A DNA stretch of 64,000 bases from an uncultured Flavobacteriaceae bacterium (GCA_947494825.1 CANLWN010000008.1:34555-98554), one strand, 5' to 3'; positions 54,489-64,000 are shown, numbered from the stretch's first letter. The notes: generated by a model not told the origin, from the sequence alone. Numbers and translations: made by a program.

Positions 54489-55919
54489 ATGAAATACACT
54501 ATTCTAGAAAAAGCATATTCTCCAGAGGATTTCAGAAAAAGAGGACATAGGCTAATAGATGAACTGGCCGATCATTTGGATCGGACCCTCCATGAAAAAT
54601 CGGAAAAGGTCATCGAGTGGAATCCGCCCGAAAAGGAACAAATCTTTTGGAAGGATTTTCTAAAAAACGGGGACACGGAACAGTTCTTCCCCGAAGTATT
54701 GAAACATACAATCCACCTTCACCATCCCAGATATATGGGACATCAAGCTACGCCAACTGCCCCCCTAACGGCTTTGTCCAGTATGGTCAACGCCCTGTTC
54801 AACAATGGGATGGCCGTTTATGAAATGGGGATGGCTCCTACCATGATCGAAGAAACCGTCACCGGCTTTCTGTGCGAAAAAGTAGGCTACGGGCCCAAGG
54901 CCAACGGGTTTCTTACCTCTGGCGGTACCTTGGCCAACCTCACGGCCTTGCTCGCGGCACGTAGGGCAACTGCCTCCTATGATGTGTGGAACAAAGGCAA
55001 TGGCAAAGCCTTGGGCATCATGGTCAGCGAGGAGGCCCACTACTGTGTGGACCGGGCGGCCAAGATTATGGGACTTGGAGAACAAGGGGTCATCAAAATT
55101 CCGACTACGGAAGATTTCAAAATGGATACCACCTTACTGGAAACCTACTACGAACGTGCAAGCAAAAATGGTATTGAAGTATTCGCCGTCGTGGGCAGTG
55201 CCCCAAGTACAGCAACTGGTATCCACGACGATTTGGAAGTGCTCGGGAATTTTAGTAAAAAGCATAAGCTCTGGTTCCATGTGGATGGAGCTCACGGTGG
55301 GGCCGCCATTTTTTCACCAAAATACCGTCATACCCTAAAAGGTGTCGAAATGGGGGATTCCATCGTCATAGACGGCCACAAAATGATGATGATGCCCATG
55401 ATTACCACCGCCCTCCTGTTCAAGGAGGGTGTAAACTCCTATGCCACCTTTAGCCAAAAAGCCGATTATCTACTGGGGCAAACACAACAGGACTGGTTCA
55501 ATTCGGGCAAACGTACCTTTGAGTGCACCAAGACCATGATGTCCATGAACTGGTACCTGTTGCTCAAAAGCTATGGTGAAGAACTCTTTGATGCCTACGT
55601 GACCACCCTATATGATCTAGGGCACCAGTTTGGAGGGCTCATCAATGAGGATGCCCAGTTTGAGCTGGCGGTAAACCCTATGTCCAATATCGTATGTTTT
55701 CGCTATATCGAACCTGGTAAGGACAATACTACCTTGGATCGGTGCAATGAGGCCGTTCGGCAAGCCCTTTTGGAAGAGGGGGAATTCTACATTGTGCAGA
55801 CCAAACTAAGGCAAAGGCACTACCTGAGGGTAACGCTCATGAATCCCTTTACCACGACCACCCATCTTCAACAATTGTTGTCCAAAATAAAGGAGAAGGC
55901 TAGCGAATGGACTCCATAA
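54489..55919 (+). CDS. PLP-dependent group II amino-acid decarboxylase
   Basis: A 476-residue decarboxylase. The start at 54489 (MKYTILEKAYSPEDF) is preferred to an earlier one. Visible motifs are FLTSGGTLANLTALLAAR, HVDGAHGGAA (cofactor Asp) and DGHKMM, with Lys298 as the Schiff-base residue. It belongs to the family of aromatic-L-amino-acid, tyrosine and 2,4-diaminobutyrate decarboxylases; the substrate cannot be told. The 3' end overlaps the convergent GH15 gene by 20 bp. Confidence 0.9.
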   Translation: MKYTILEKAYSPEDFRKRGHRLIDELADHLDRTLHEKSEKVIEWNPPEKEQIFWKDFLKNGDTEQFFPEVLKHTIHLHHPRYMGHQATPTAPLTALSSMVNALFNNGMAVYEMGMAPTMIEETVTGFLCEKVGYGPKANGFLTSGGTLANLTALLAARRATASYDVWNKGNGKALGIMVSEEAHYCVDRAAKIMGLGEQGVIKIPTTEDFKMDTTLLETYYERASKNGIEVFAVVGSAPSTATGIHDDLEVLGNFSKKHKLWFHVDGAHGGAAIFSPKYRHTLKGVEMGDSIVIDGHKMMMMPMITTALLFKEGVNSYATFSQKADYLLGQTQQDWFNSGKRTFECTKTMMSMNWYLLLKSYGEELFDAYVTTLYDLGHQFGGLINEDAQFELAVNPMSNIVCFRYIEPGKDNTTLDRCNEAVRQALLEEGEFYIVQTKLRQRHYLRVTLMNPFTTTTHLQQLLSKIKEKASEWTP

Positions 55920-57699
55920 TAACCTCCTCGCTTTCTTTTCTCGAAAAATTGAGGGCGCATTCGATTAAGGCAAGATGTGAATAGGCCTGGGGAAAATTCC
56001 CGAGCAAACGCTTTGTCTTAAAATCGATATCCTCACTGAAAAGGCCCAAATGATTGCTATAGCTCAACAATTTGTCAAAATGGCGCATGGCCTTTTCTTC
56101 CTCCCCGATTTTGAAGAGGCTGTTGATGAACCAAAAAGTGCAAATGGTAAAGGAAGAGGAGGGCAATCCAAAATCGTCCTCATTTTTATAGCGGTACAAT
56201 AGGCCATCATTGCAGAGGTTGTCCTCTATGGCCCGTACGGTGCTTACAAACTTGGGGTCTTTGGCATGGATAAAACCATAGGATTCCATTAACAGTACCG
56301 AAGCGTCCAAATGTGCCGAACCGTACGACTGGGTAAAGGCGTTTACCTCCGTGTTCCAAGAATGCTTAAGAATGTCCTCCTTGATTTCCTGTTCCAGTTT
56401 GGTCCATTTTTCGATCTTACGGGTCTTTCTGAAAATTCTTGCAATCTTTACGGCCCGGTCAATGGCCACCCAACAGAGCACTTTTGAAAAGGTAAAATGC
56501 CGATCTTCGGCCCGAAATTCCCATATACCCTTATCGGCCTCCTGCCAATGCTTGGCTACGATCCATACGATGCCCTTGGTAAGGCCCCAAAGTTCCTCCC
56601 CATTTTCAACGTCCGTACTAAACTTTGCCAATTGCTCATAGATGACGTCCATTAGGATGCCATAAATGTCGTTTTGCCGTTGTTGATAGGCGGCATTACC
56701 GATCCGCACCGGTTTGGAGCCCTTATAACCCGAAAGGTGGTCCAGGGTTTCCTCGGTCAGCGTCTTCTCCTTGTTGATGCCGTACATGATCTGGAGCTTC
56801 TCATCCTTGTCGGGAATCAAATCGATTATAAATTGCAAATACCTTTTGGCTACATTTTTGTGTCCCAGTTCGGAGATGACCTTGATGACCATGGAGGCAT
56901 CGCGTATCCAGCAAAAGCGATAGTCCCAGTTGCGCACCTCTCCGATAGTCTCGGGCAAGGAAGTGGTAGCCGCGGCCAGAACGGCACCCGTCTTATTGTA
57001 GCTCAATAGCTTTAAGGTTACGGCACTTCTACTGATCTGGGCGTTATATTTTTTGTAGTTGGGCGTCTTACTGCTCCAATTCAGCCAATACACTTTGGTA
57101 CGTTCCAATTCCAGATACATTTTACGGGTGGTGGGCAAAAATATTTTTTCATTGTAGCCCAACAGAAAAAAACCGTCCTTTTTAAGCTCTATATCCCGCC
57201 CTTCTACCACGGCATTTTTATTGAACGAGGTATACAAAAAAACGGTATCGAATTTTTCCGCATGGGTAAGGCTTACCACAAAATTTCGCTTAACAAAGGT
57301 TTCGGTCTTCCCCAGGGCGTATTCCAGCTTGGGATCATAGTGCGCCTTAAAAACAGGCCTTCCGCTGATATGCTTCACGTAACGCACAATTTCCGGAGGG
57401 GCGTTGTACCCACCGCCTTCCTTGTGGTACCTAGGCATAAAATCATGTAGTTCGAAGGTGTTCTCCCCATCCGAAAACCGGGTAATAAGGACTGCTGTGT
57501 GTTTTTTATAGCGTTGTTTAACCGTATAGCCATCTCCCACCTGTATCTCAAAACTCCCCCCTATTTTCTCATCCAGTATTTTGGCAAAGACAGAAGAGGA
57601 ATCAAATTCGGGCAAGCAACACCAATCCAAGGAACCCGTTTCGGAAATCAATGCTGCACTCCTACAATTTCCGATGATTCCGTAATTTAAATTGTCCAT
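55900..57699 (-). CDS. Glycoside hydrolase family 15 protein, likely trehalase or glucoamylase
   Basis: A 599-residue cytosolic enzyme, without a signal peptide. The N-terminal beta-sandwich (MDNLNYGIIGNCRSAALIS...SLDWCCLPEFDSSSVFAKIL) is followed by an (alpha/alpha)6 barrel with the GH15 motifs EVRNWDYRFCWIRDASM and GIWEFRAEDRHFTFSK, where the Glu is a likely catalytic acid. Bacterial GH15 proteins of this kind include trehalases. It is divergent from the trehalose synthase gene, which favours trehalose degradation. Confidence 0.88.
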   Translation of the reverse strand: MDNLNYGIIGNCRSAALISETGSLDWCCLPEFDSSSVFAKILDEKIGGSFEIQVGDGYTVKQRYKKHTAVLITRFSDGENTFELHDFMPRYHKEGGGYNAPPEIVRYVKHISGRPVFKAHYDPKLEYALGKTETFVKRNFVVSLTHAEKFDTVFLYTSFNKNAVVEGRDIELKKDGFFLLGYNEKIFLPTTRKMYLELERTKVYWLNWSSKTPNYKKYNAQISRSAVTLKLLSYNKTGAVLAAATTSLPETIGEVRNWDYRFCWIRDASMVIKVISELGHKNVAKRYLQFIIDLIPDKDEKLQIMYGINKEKTLTEETLDHLSGYKGSKPVRIGNAAYQQRQNDIYGILMDVIYEQLAKFSTDVENGEELWGLTKGIVWIVAKHWQEADKGIWEFRAEDRHFTFSKVLCWVAIDRAVKIARIFRKTRKIEKWTKLEQEIKEDILKHSWNTEVNAFTQSYGSAHLDASVLLMESYGFIHAKDPKFVSTVRAIEDNLCNDGLLYRYKNEDDFGLPSSSFTICTFWFINSLFKIGEEEKAMRHFDKLLSYSNHLGLFSEDIDFKTKRLLGNFPQAYSHLALIECALNFSRKESEEVIMESIR

Positions 57700-57802
57700 A
57701 TTTTAAATAATCTTAAAAACGCTTTTGTTTAATAGGTTTTGCTGTCCTTTTTGTCGAAATTTAGGAAAATTTCAATCGCCACCCTCCAAAATCAGTGAAT
57801 TT

Positions 57803-60007
57803 ATGGGCAAAACTATCATAATCTCAAATAGACTACCCGTACAATTGCAAATTCACAAGGGTTCCATTACCGCGGTGCCCAGTGTAGGTGGATTGGCCAC
57901 TGGGATGAAGTCCGTACACTCTGGCGGCGACAGCCTCTGGATCGGGTGGAGCGGACTCACGGAAGAGGAAATCCCACAAGAACTTGAATCCGATATTGAT
58001 AAGGCGCTGCAACAGCACGACTGCGCCAAGGTGAAACTGAGTTCCGAGGAAGTAGACGGATTCTATTTTGGTTTCAGCAACCGCACCATCTGGCCGCTTT
58101 TCCATTACTTTTTGGAATATTCGGAGTTTACGCTGGATAACTGGACAACCTACCAGGAGGTGAATCAAAAGTTTGCCGACACCATTCTGGAAAAGGCGGG
58201 AGCAGAGGATACCATATGGATCCATGATTACCAATTGATGCTGGTGCCGCAAATGGTGAAGAAACAGCGCCCCAATACCTCCATAGGTTTCTTTTTACAT
58301 ATCCCCTTCCCTTCTTATGAGATTTTTAGGACCCTTCCTTGGCGGGAGGAAGTGCTACAGGGGCTCCTGGGGTCGGACCTCATTGGTTTTCACACCTATG
58401 ATTACGAAAGGCATTTTCTGAGCTCCGTGCGCAGACTCCTGGACTTGGAAGTGAGCTTCAACGATATTTATCTGGACAACAGGGTCATTAAGGTAGATTC
58501 GTTTCCCATGGGCATCGATTACAAAAAATTTAGCGAGGCTGCCAAGGAGCACGCCAAACGGACAGCCGCCCAACAATCAGAACTACAGCGTAGACTAAAT
58601 ACCCATAAAGAGTCGACCCCAGATGCCAAATTCCTGCTTTCCATAGACCGATTGGATTACAGTAAGGGTATCGCCAAACGCCTCAACGCCTTTGAATATT
58701 TCCTCAACAAATATCCGCAGTACAAGGAAAAGGTACGTCTAATCATCCTGGCCGTACCCTCTAGATCTAACGTGCCTCAATACCAATTGCTCAAAAAGGA
58801 GATCGATGAACTGGTGGGTCGCATCAATGGGGAGCTGGCAACCGTTAGCTGGACCCCGATCTGGTATTTTTACCGCTCCATGCCCTTTGAAAATCTCATC
58901 GATCTATATACTTCCTGCGATATTGCCTGGCTGACCCCTATCCGTGACGGAATGAACCTGGTCGCCAAGGAGTACGTAGCTACCCGTACCGATAAGACCG
59001 GGGTATTGATTCTAAGTGAAATGGCAGGTTCGGCCAACGAAATGAACGAATCGCTATTGATCAACCCCAACAATTTTGAGCAGATTGCCGATACCTTGTA
59101 CGAAGCTATCAATATGCCTATCCAAGAGCAAAAGGAGCGCAACGAACAGCTCCAAAAACGCCTGGAGCGCTATAATGTGGAAAAATGGGCAAATGACTTC
59201 ATGACTTCCCTAGAACGGCAGAAACATCTGGATGCGGCGAATATTTCCAGGCGCCTCACCGAAAATTTGATTACCTCTGTAGTATCGGATTATACCAAAG
59301 CAAAAAAAAGATTGTTGTTTCTGGATTACGACGGTACCTTGGCCGGGTTTCATACCGACCCCCAAAAAGCTTCCCCAGATGTTGCACTTTACCAACTTCT
59401 GGACAGAATAAAAGCACAAAAAAATACAGACCTCTATCTGATAAGCGGTCGGGACAAGGACACCTTTAAACGCTGGTTCATGAAAAAGGAATACAATATG
59501 ATCGTGGAACACGGGGTTTGGATCTCCAAGAAGGGCGGGGAATTTGACCTTTTGGAAAAAGTGAAAAACGATTGGATGGAAAAAATAAGACCCGTGCTGG
59601 AATCCTTTGTGGATAGGACGCCGGGGTCTTTTGTGGAGGAAAAAAATTACTCCCTGGCCTGGCATTATAGGAATACCGATCCCGATTTCGGCAACAAAAG
59701 GGCCACGGAATTGACCACAGTGCTTACCAGTCTTATCGCCAACGACAACCTCAGCGTGCTTTCGGGAAACAAGGTGTTGGAAATAAAGAACAGCGGAGTG
59801 AACAAGGGCCGTGCGGCCATGCGCGTGCTGGTCGAGGACGATTACGATTTTGTATTTGCCATGGGCGATGACTGGACAGACGAATTTATGTTTCAGGAAC
59901 TGCCCGAGACTGCCATCACCGTAAAGGTGGGCAGGCAAAAAACACAGGCCAAATATTACGTAGAAAACACAAAAAGGGTCAGAGAACTGTTGGAACGCTT
60001 TAAATAA
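57803..60007 (+). CDS. Bifunctional trehalose-6-phosphate synthase/phosphatase (OtsA-OtsB fusion)
   Basis: Makes trehalose from UDP- or ADP-glucose and glucose-6-phosphate. The start at 57803 (MGKTIIISNRLPVQLQIHKG) gives 734 residues. The GT20 domain covers about 1-470 with GGLATGMKSVHSGG, HDYQLMLVPQM and GFFLHIPFPSYEIFR. The HAD phosphatase covers about 495-730 with LDYDGTLAGF (Asp508, Asp510) and GDDWTDEFMF. Both activities are in one chain, as in plants and yeast. It is divergent from the GH15 gene, a synthesis/breakdown pair. Confidence 0.94.
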   Translation: MGKTIIISNRLPVQLQIHKGSITAVPSVGGLATGMKSVHSGGDSLWIGWSGLTEEEIPQELESDIDKALQQHDCAKVKLSSEEVDGFYFGFSNRTIWPLFHYFLEYSEFTLDNWTTYQEVNQKFADTILEKAGAEDTIWIHDYQLMLVPQMVKKQRPNTSIGFFLHIPFPSYEIFRTLPWREEVLQGLLGSDLIGFHTYDYERHFLSSVRRLLDLEVSFNDIYLDNRVIKVDSFPMGIDYKKFSEAAKEHAKRTAAQQSELQRRLNTHKESTPDAKFLLSIDRLDYSKGIAKRLNAFEYFLNKYPQYKEKVRLIILAVPSRSNVPQYQLLKKEIDELVGRINGELATVSWTPIWYFYRSMPFENLIDLYTSCDIAWLTPIRDGMNLVAKEYVATRTDKTGVLILSEMAGSANEMNESLLINPNNFEQIADTLYEAINMPIQEQKERNEQLQKRLERYNVEKWANDFMTSLERQKHLDAANISRRLTENLITSVVSDYTKAKKRLLFLDYDGTLAGFHTDPQKASPDVALYQLLDRIKAQKNTDLYLISGRDKDTFKRWFMKKEYNMIVEHGVWISKKGGEFDLLEKVKNDWMEKIRPVLESFVDRTPGSFVEEKNYSLAWHYRNTDPDFGNKRATELTTVLTSLIANDNLSVLSGNKVLEIKNSGVNKGRAAMRVLVEDDYDFVFAMGDDWTDEFMFQELPETAITVKVGRQKTQAKYYVENTKRVRELLERFK

Positions 60008-60014
60008 CGAACGG

Positions 60015-60398
60015 ATGAAAAATTTACTCGGGCTGGTATGCCTCTTTTTTAGTATGCAACTTCTTGCACAGCAAGGTCCGGAAACCATTGTACAACAACA
60101 ACTGGATGCCTACAACGCCCGCGATATTGATGCCTTTATGGCTACGTATACAGAAGACATAAAGCTGTACAATTTTCCAAACGAATTGCGCTCCGAAGGA
60201 CAGGAGACCATGAGACAATCCTACGCAGACTTCTTTGAGGCCACGCCCGATCTGCACTGCGAAATAAAGAACCGGATCTTTATAGGCAATACCGTAATCG
60301 ATGAGGAATACCTTACTGTAAACGGGAAGCATTTTAGTGCAGTGGCCATCTATGAGGTGGAGAACGGAAAAATTGCCAAGGTCACCTTTCTTCGGTAG
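60015..60398 (+). CDS. Secreted NTF2-like (SnoaL/DUF4440-type) protein
   Basis: A 127-residue exported protein with a signal peptide ending at LLAQ and an NTF2-like cone fold: VQQQLDAYNARDIDAFMATYTEDIKLYNFP, then IKNRIFIGNTVIDEEYLTV. Similar proteins are often called steroid delta-isomerases, but no catalytic set is clear. It lies 7 bp after the trehalose gene and 6 bp before the MFS gene. Confidence 0.82.
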   Translation: MKNLLGLVCLFFSMQLLAQQGPETIVQQQLDAYNARDIDAFMATYTEDIKLYNFPNELRSEGQETMRQSYADFFEATPDLHCEIKNRIFIGNTVIDEEYLTVNGKHFSAVAIYEVENGKIAKVTFLR

Positions 60399-60404
60399 CA
60401 GCTC

Positions 60405-61568
60405 TTGAAACCAAAACCACATATCCTTCCTACCATTGTGCTGGCCCAATTTGCATGTACGGCTACCTGGTTCGCTGGCAATGCCATCATTGATGAACTG
60501 GCCTCAAAGACCGGTTTGGGCCCGGAAATCATCGGGCATGTCATATCGGCTGTACAGTTTGGTTTTATCACCGGTACCCTGGTCTTTGCTTTGCTGATGA
60601 TCGCCGATCGCTATTCGCCCTCCAAAGTGTTTTTTGTTAGCGCCCTGTTGGCCTCACTGTGCAATTTTGCACTGCTCTTGGACGCTATTTCAACAACGAC
60701 CCTGCTCATGGCCCGCTTTGGTACCGGCTTTTTCCTGGCAGGAATCTATCCTGTGGGGATGAAAATTGCTTCGGACTATTACCAAAAGGGATTGGGCAAG
60801 GCACTGGGCTTTTTGATCGGTGCCCTGGTCCTCGGTGCTGCTTTCCCCTATTTTATAGCAGGTCTTGAATGGGGAACGGACCATATCACCGTGATACGAT
60901 TAACCTCCTTGCTTGCCCTTGGCGGCGGTCTGGCCATGCTTCTATGGGTACCCAACGGACCTTACAAAAAACCGAGTCCGCCCTTACAACTAAGTTCGGG
61001 ACCCATGCTCTTTAAGCTTGTGGGTTTCAGAAAAGCGGCATTTGGTTATTTTGGCCATATGTGGGAACTCTACGCTTTTTGGGCTTTTATCCCGGTTGCC
61101 TTGGAGACCTTTATGGCCCAGCAGGAGATACCGTTTTCCGTCCCTTGGTGGACCTTCATTATCATTGGCTTGGGCGGGTTTTCCTGTATTCTGGGTGGCT
61201 ATGGGTCCGTACGCTATGGGAGCAAAAAGGTGGCCTTGTTTTCCCTGGCCGTTTCCGGGGCACTGTGCTTTCTCTCGCCCCTCTTGTTCCACTTGCCCAG
61301 TGTTCTTTTTCTAGCCCTATGGTGCCTATGGGGCATGGCCGTGGTAGCCGATTCGCCCCAGTTCTCGTCTTTGGCGGCCATGGCGGTACCGGAACATCTA
61401 AAAGGAACGGCCCTTACACTCATGAACTGCATTGGGTTTGCCATCAGCATCGTAAGTATCCAGTTGCTCTCCTTCCTACTGGACAAACTGGAAGTACCGC
61501 TTCTTTTTTTGATTTTGGGAGTCGGACCTGTACTTGGTTTTTTAAGTCTTTCAAAGAAAGCCTCTTAA
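60405..61568 (+). CDS. MFS transporter
   Basis: A 387-residue inner-membrane carrier with about eleven or twelve hydrophobic segments. It starts at TTG (60405), which keeps the first helix (LPTIVLAQFACTATWFAGNAI). Loop motifs such as GTGFFLAGIYPVGMKIASDYYQKGLGKALGF fit the major facilitator superfamily. The substrate is not evident. Confidence 0.85.
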   Translation: MKPKPHILPTIVLAQFACTATWFAGNAIIDELASKTGLGPEIIGHVISAVQFGFITGTLVFALLMIADRYSPSKVFFVSALLASLCNFALLLDAISTTTLLMARFGTGFFLAGIYPVGMKIASDYYQKGLGKALGFLIGALVLGAAFPYFIAGLEWGTDHITVIRLTSLLALGGGLAMLLWVPNGPYKKPSPPLQLSSGPMLFKLVGFRKAAFGYFGHMWELYAFWAFIPVALETFMAQQEIPFSVPWWTFIIIGLGGFSCILGGYGSVRYGSKKVALFSLAVSGALCFLSPLLFHLPSVLFLALWCLWGMAVVADSPQFSSLAAMAVPEHLKGTALTLMNCIGFAISIVSIQLLSFLLDKLEVPLLFLILGVGPVLGFLSLSKKAS

Positions 61569-61630
61569 CATTTTTTTAGGAAATAATACTCTCATATAAA
61601 CGTACATTGGTGCGACTAAAAAAATCAACG

Positions 61631-62968
61631 ATGAGACAGCTTGTTCCCACCCTTCTACTACTATTTTTTACCACCTTGTTATCCGCTCAGACCGATTCCC
61701 GCATATACGATATCATCGAAGCGGTGTCGGCGGATCGTATTGAAAAAGATGTTACCACCCTGGCCAATTTTGGTACGCGCCACACCTTAAGCGATACGCT
61801 TTCCACTACACGGGGCATCGGGGCGGCCAGACGTTGGATCAAGAGCGAATTTGAAAAGACTTCCGCCACCTGTGATGGCTGTTTGGACGTATTTTATCAA
61901 AAAGACTTGGTAAAACAGGGGGCCAATCAACGCATCGTCAAGGATGTTTGGGTAGTGAACGTGGTAGCCATTCAAAAGGGCACCAAATACCCCAATCGGT
62001 TTATTATCATGAGTGGCGATATTGACTCAAGGGTAAGTGATCCCACCGATTTTACCTCCGATTCTCCCGGGGCCAACGACAATGCCAGCGGCATGGCCGG
62101 TACTTTGGAGGCTGCCAGGGTGCTTTCCAAATACCAATTTGAGAATAGCATCATTTATGTGGGGCTATCGGGTGAGGAACAAGGCCTTTTCGGAGGAAAA
62201 GGGTTGGCGGCCTATGCCAAGGAAAAAGGATGGGACATCATCGGCATTATAAACAATGACATGATCGGCAATATCACCGGGGTAGATGGGGTGGTCAGCA
62301 ATCGTGATTTCAGGATTTTTTCCGAACCCGTACCTCCTACCGAAACCGAGGACCAACGTAGGGCCAGACGCTTCTTTGGTGGTGAAGTGGATGGTATTTC
62401 ACGGCAATTGGCACGTTATGTGCACAAGACTACAAAAACATATATGCCAGAGATGAATCCCACACTGATCTATCGCCTAGATCGTTTTGGCAGAGGTGGG
62501 CATCACCGCCCCTTCAACGATGCCGGTTATGCAGGTATTCGGATTATGGAGTCACATGAAAACTATACACAACAACATCAGGATATCCGTACGGAAAACG
62601 GCATTGCTTACGGTGATGTTTTGGAACACGTAAATTTTGAATACGCCAAGAAACTTACGGCGGTCAATGCGATCAACCTCGCATCCATTGCCTGGGCCCC
62701 TCCAACTCCAGTGGAAGTAAAAATTGGGGGCATTGTAGAACCTTCGGCCAAATTCCAATGGACCAAGGTAGATGGGGCCGTTGGCTACAAGATCTATTGG
62801 CGGGATACCACTTCACCTACCTGGGATCACAGTAGAAAAGTGGGCGATGTTACCGAATATACCCTGGAGGGCATTGTCATAGATAATTTCTTCTTTGGGG
62901 TGGCGGCCGTAGGAAAGGATGGGCATGAGAGTATGGTGGTCTTTCCCAATGGCATTTTTAGGGATTGA
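61631..62968 (+). CDS. Secreted M28 family zinc aminopeptidase
   Basis: A 445-residue exported metallopeptidase. The start at 61631 (MRQLVPTLLLLFFTTLLSAQ) gives a signal peptide; a GTG 24 bp upstream only adds a basic leader. The bridging metal ligand is Asp150 in ANDNASG, the catalytic Glu pair is in GEE (182-183), and NNDMIGN and a later His-rich GRGGHHRPFNDAGY carry further ligands. A fibronectin-type end (about 365-445) is likely. It should trim peptides outside the cell. Confidence 0.92.
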   Translation: MRQLVPTLLLLFFTTLLSAQTDSRIYDIIEAVSADRIEKDVTTLANFGTRHTLSDTLSTTRGIGAARRWIKSEFEKTSATCDGCLDVFYQKDLVKQGANQRIVKDVWVVNVVAIQKGTKYPNRFIIMSGDIDSRVSDPTDFTSDSPGANDNASGMAGTLEAARVLSKYQFENSIIYVGLSGEEQGLFGGKGLAAYAKEKGWDIIGIINNDMIGNITGVDGVVSNRDFRIFSEPVPPTETEDQRRARRFFGGEVDGISRQLARYVHKTTKTYMPEMNPTLIYRLDRFGRGGHHRPFNDAGYAGIRIMESHENYTQQHQDIRTENGIAYGDVLEHVNFEYAKKLTAVNAINLASIAWAPPTPVEVKIGGIVEPSAKFQWTKVDGAVGYKIYWRDTTSPTWDHSRKVGDVTEYTLEGIVIDNFFFGVAAVGKDGHESMVVFPNGIFRD

Positions 62969-62984
62969 CCATAAACAATAAAAT

Positions 62985-63917
62985 ATGCGACTCGTAAAGA
63001 ACTTACTACTTCTGGTGCTCCTGGTAACGGTTTCCTGTTGGAACGGAAGCGGAAAAAAAGAGGGTTACTTGGCCAAGGTCTATGAACCGGCCGCCCTAGG
63101 AGAAGGAGAACTTGTACGGTATGAAAACTTTACATCGGTCTACATAGGTTCGCGTAACGTGGAAGTGTACCTTCCCGTGGGATACGATGCCAACTCCAAC
63201 GAAAAATACAAGGTGCTCTATATGCACGATGGCCAAAATGTCTTTAGCCCAAAAACTTCCTATACAGGCATAGATTGGGGTGTAGACGAGACCCTGGACA
63301 GTTTGATAAGGCGTGGAGCAGTAAACAAAACCATCGTCGTAGCCCCCTGGAACGGACAGGCCAAACGCTTTTCGGAGTACATGCCCAAAGCTCCCGCCGC
63401 ATTCACCGAAAGTGATGAAATAAGGAAGGCCCTAAAAGAAAATACCGGCTTTGATACGCTCTATTCGGACGAATACCTCAAATTTCTGGTGGAGGAGCTA
63501 AAGCCTTTTATCGATAAAACCTATAATGTTTCCCCGGCCACGGAGGACACGATCATTATGGGCTCTTCCATGGGCGGACTCATCTCCCTGTACGCTATTT
63601 GCAGCTATCCGGAGGTCTTCGGAGCTGCCGGTTGTGTCTCCACCCATTGGCCCGTGCCTATATTGGGGGAACTGTACATCGGTACGCTACCGGAAAGCCT
63701 ACCCTCCCCGGACCATCACAAAATCTATTTCGATTTTGGAACTGAGGGTTTTGATGCGCAATACGAGCCTTTTCAAACCCAGGTCGACACTATGATGATC
63801 AACAAGGGATACATTAAGGGTAAAAACTGGAAAACGCTTAAATTTGAAGGCGCTGGTCACAACGAAAGGAGCTGGAACGATCGGGTGCATATTCCACTCG
63901 AATTCCTGTTGAATTAA
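62985..63917 (+). CDS. Esterase D/Fes-like alpha/beta hydrolase lipoprotein
   Basis: A 310-residue exported hydrolase with lipobox ending in VSC (Cys19). The core is MHDGQNVF followed by the nucleophile elbow GSSMGG (Ser195), and a late GHNERSW His site. The fold is that of Fes/IroE- or XynZ-type esterases, so a siderophore or carbohydrate ester is possible. Its last 76 bp are repeated immediately downstream. Confidence 0.88.
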   Translation: MRLVKNLLLLVLLVTVSCWNGSGKKEGYLAKVYEPAALGEGELVRYENFTSVYIGSRNVEVYLPVGYDANSNEKYKVLYMHDGQNVFSPKTSYTGIDWGVDETLDSLIRRGAVNKTIVVAPWNGQAKRFSEYMPKAPAAFTESDEIRKALKENTGFDTLYSDEYLKFLVEELKPFIDKTYNVSPATEDTIIMGSSMGGLISLYAICSYPEVFGAAGCVSTHWPVPILGELYIGTLPESLPSPDHHKIYFDFGTEGFDAQYEPFQTQVDTMMINKGYIKGKNWKTLKFEGAGHNERSWNDRVHIPLEFLLN

Positions 63918-64000
63918 ATACGAAAATTTGAAGGCGCTGGTCACAACGAAAGGAGCTGGAACGATCGGGTGCATATTCCACTCGAATTCCTGTTGAATTA
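63841..64000 (+). repeat. Direct tandem duplication of the esterase 3' end
   Basis: Bases 63841-63916 recur exactly at 63925-64000, an 84-bp offset with an 8-bp spacer (aaatacga). The second copy begins after the stop at 63915-63917 and reaches the window edge. The offset is a multiple of three, so the frame is kept but the stop lies between the copies. Confidence 0.95.

Noticed and set aside
59210..60088. Open frame of 292 codons antisense to the trehalose gene
   Set aside because: It lies fully over conserved OtsB coding sequence and shows no protein-like features.

Overview
The window reads as chromosomal DNA of a marine-type member of the Flavobacteriaceae (Bacteroidota). The signs are a 950-residue CarB, TonB-dependent uptake, many SPII lipoproteins, type B L31, a large single-chain PurL, ECF sigma factors paired with small membrane or secreted partners, and promoter boxes of the TAnnTTTG type. 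No rRNA, tRNA, CRISPR array, phage or insertion sequence was seen. Nearly all of it is compact core or near-core genome.

Layout. 1-7.9 kb: an S41 protease lipoprotein, then a corrinoid/metal-chelate uptake locus. A cobalamin riboswitch drives a BtuB-like receptor and a BtuF-like protein leftward. A lipoprotein binding protein, a permease and an ATPase (apparently frameshifted at its start) run rightward. 8-14.3 kb: rmuC, a thioesterase and the oxidative pentose phosphate genes pgl-zwf and gnd. 14.3-25.4 kb: a sigma factor, a DoxX-like protein, carB, rpmH, envelope proteins, a lytic transglycosylase, mtaB, a GlmU-like protein and rpmE2. 25.5-30.7 kb: glycosyltransferase, phosphosugar mutase and an MsbA-like exporter. 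30.7-32.8 kb: an ECF sigma operon with two partner proteins. 32.8-39.4 kb: a leftward set of envelope redox/metal genes (Ycf48-like, di-haem peroxidase, SCO, MORN, YHYH, EF-hand), next to a second ECF sigma operon with a Spy/CnrJ-like protein. 39.5-45 kb: an RsmB-family methyltransferase, purL and a GNAT protein. 45-53 kb: acyl-CoA ligase, a MarR regulator and a fadN-fadA-fadE beta-oxidation operon; a perfect 28-bp palindrome lies in the marR promoter. 53-64 kb: an outer-membrane protein, a PLP decarboxylase, a GH15 enzyme divergent from a fused trehalose-6-phosphate synthase/phosphatase, an NTF2-like protein, an MFS transporter, an M28 peptidase and an esterase whose 3' end is duplicated at the window edge.

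The least ordinary items are the B12 locus (frameshifted ATPase, signal-less binding protein, divergent riboswitch), the envelope redox cluster at 33-39 kb, a two-copy MITE-like inverted-repeat element (15.5 and 32.3 kb), the marR palindrome, and the 84-bp offset tandem duplication at the right edge. I did not find a clearly new defence or mobile system.
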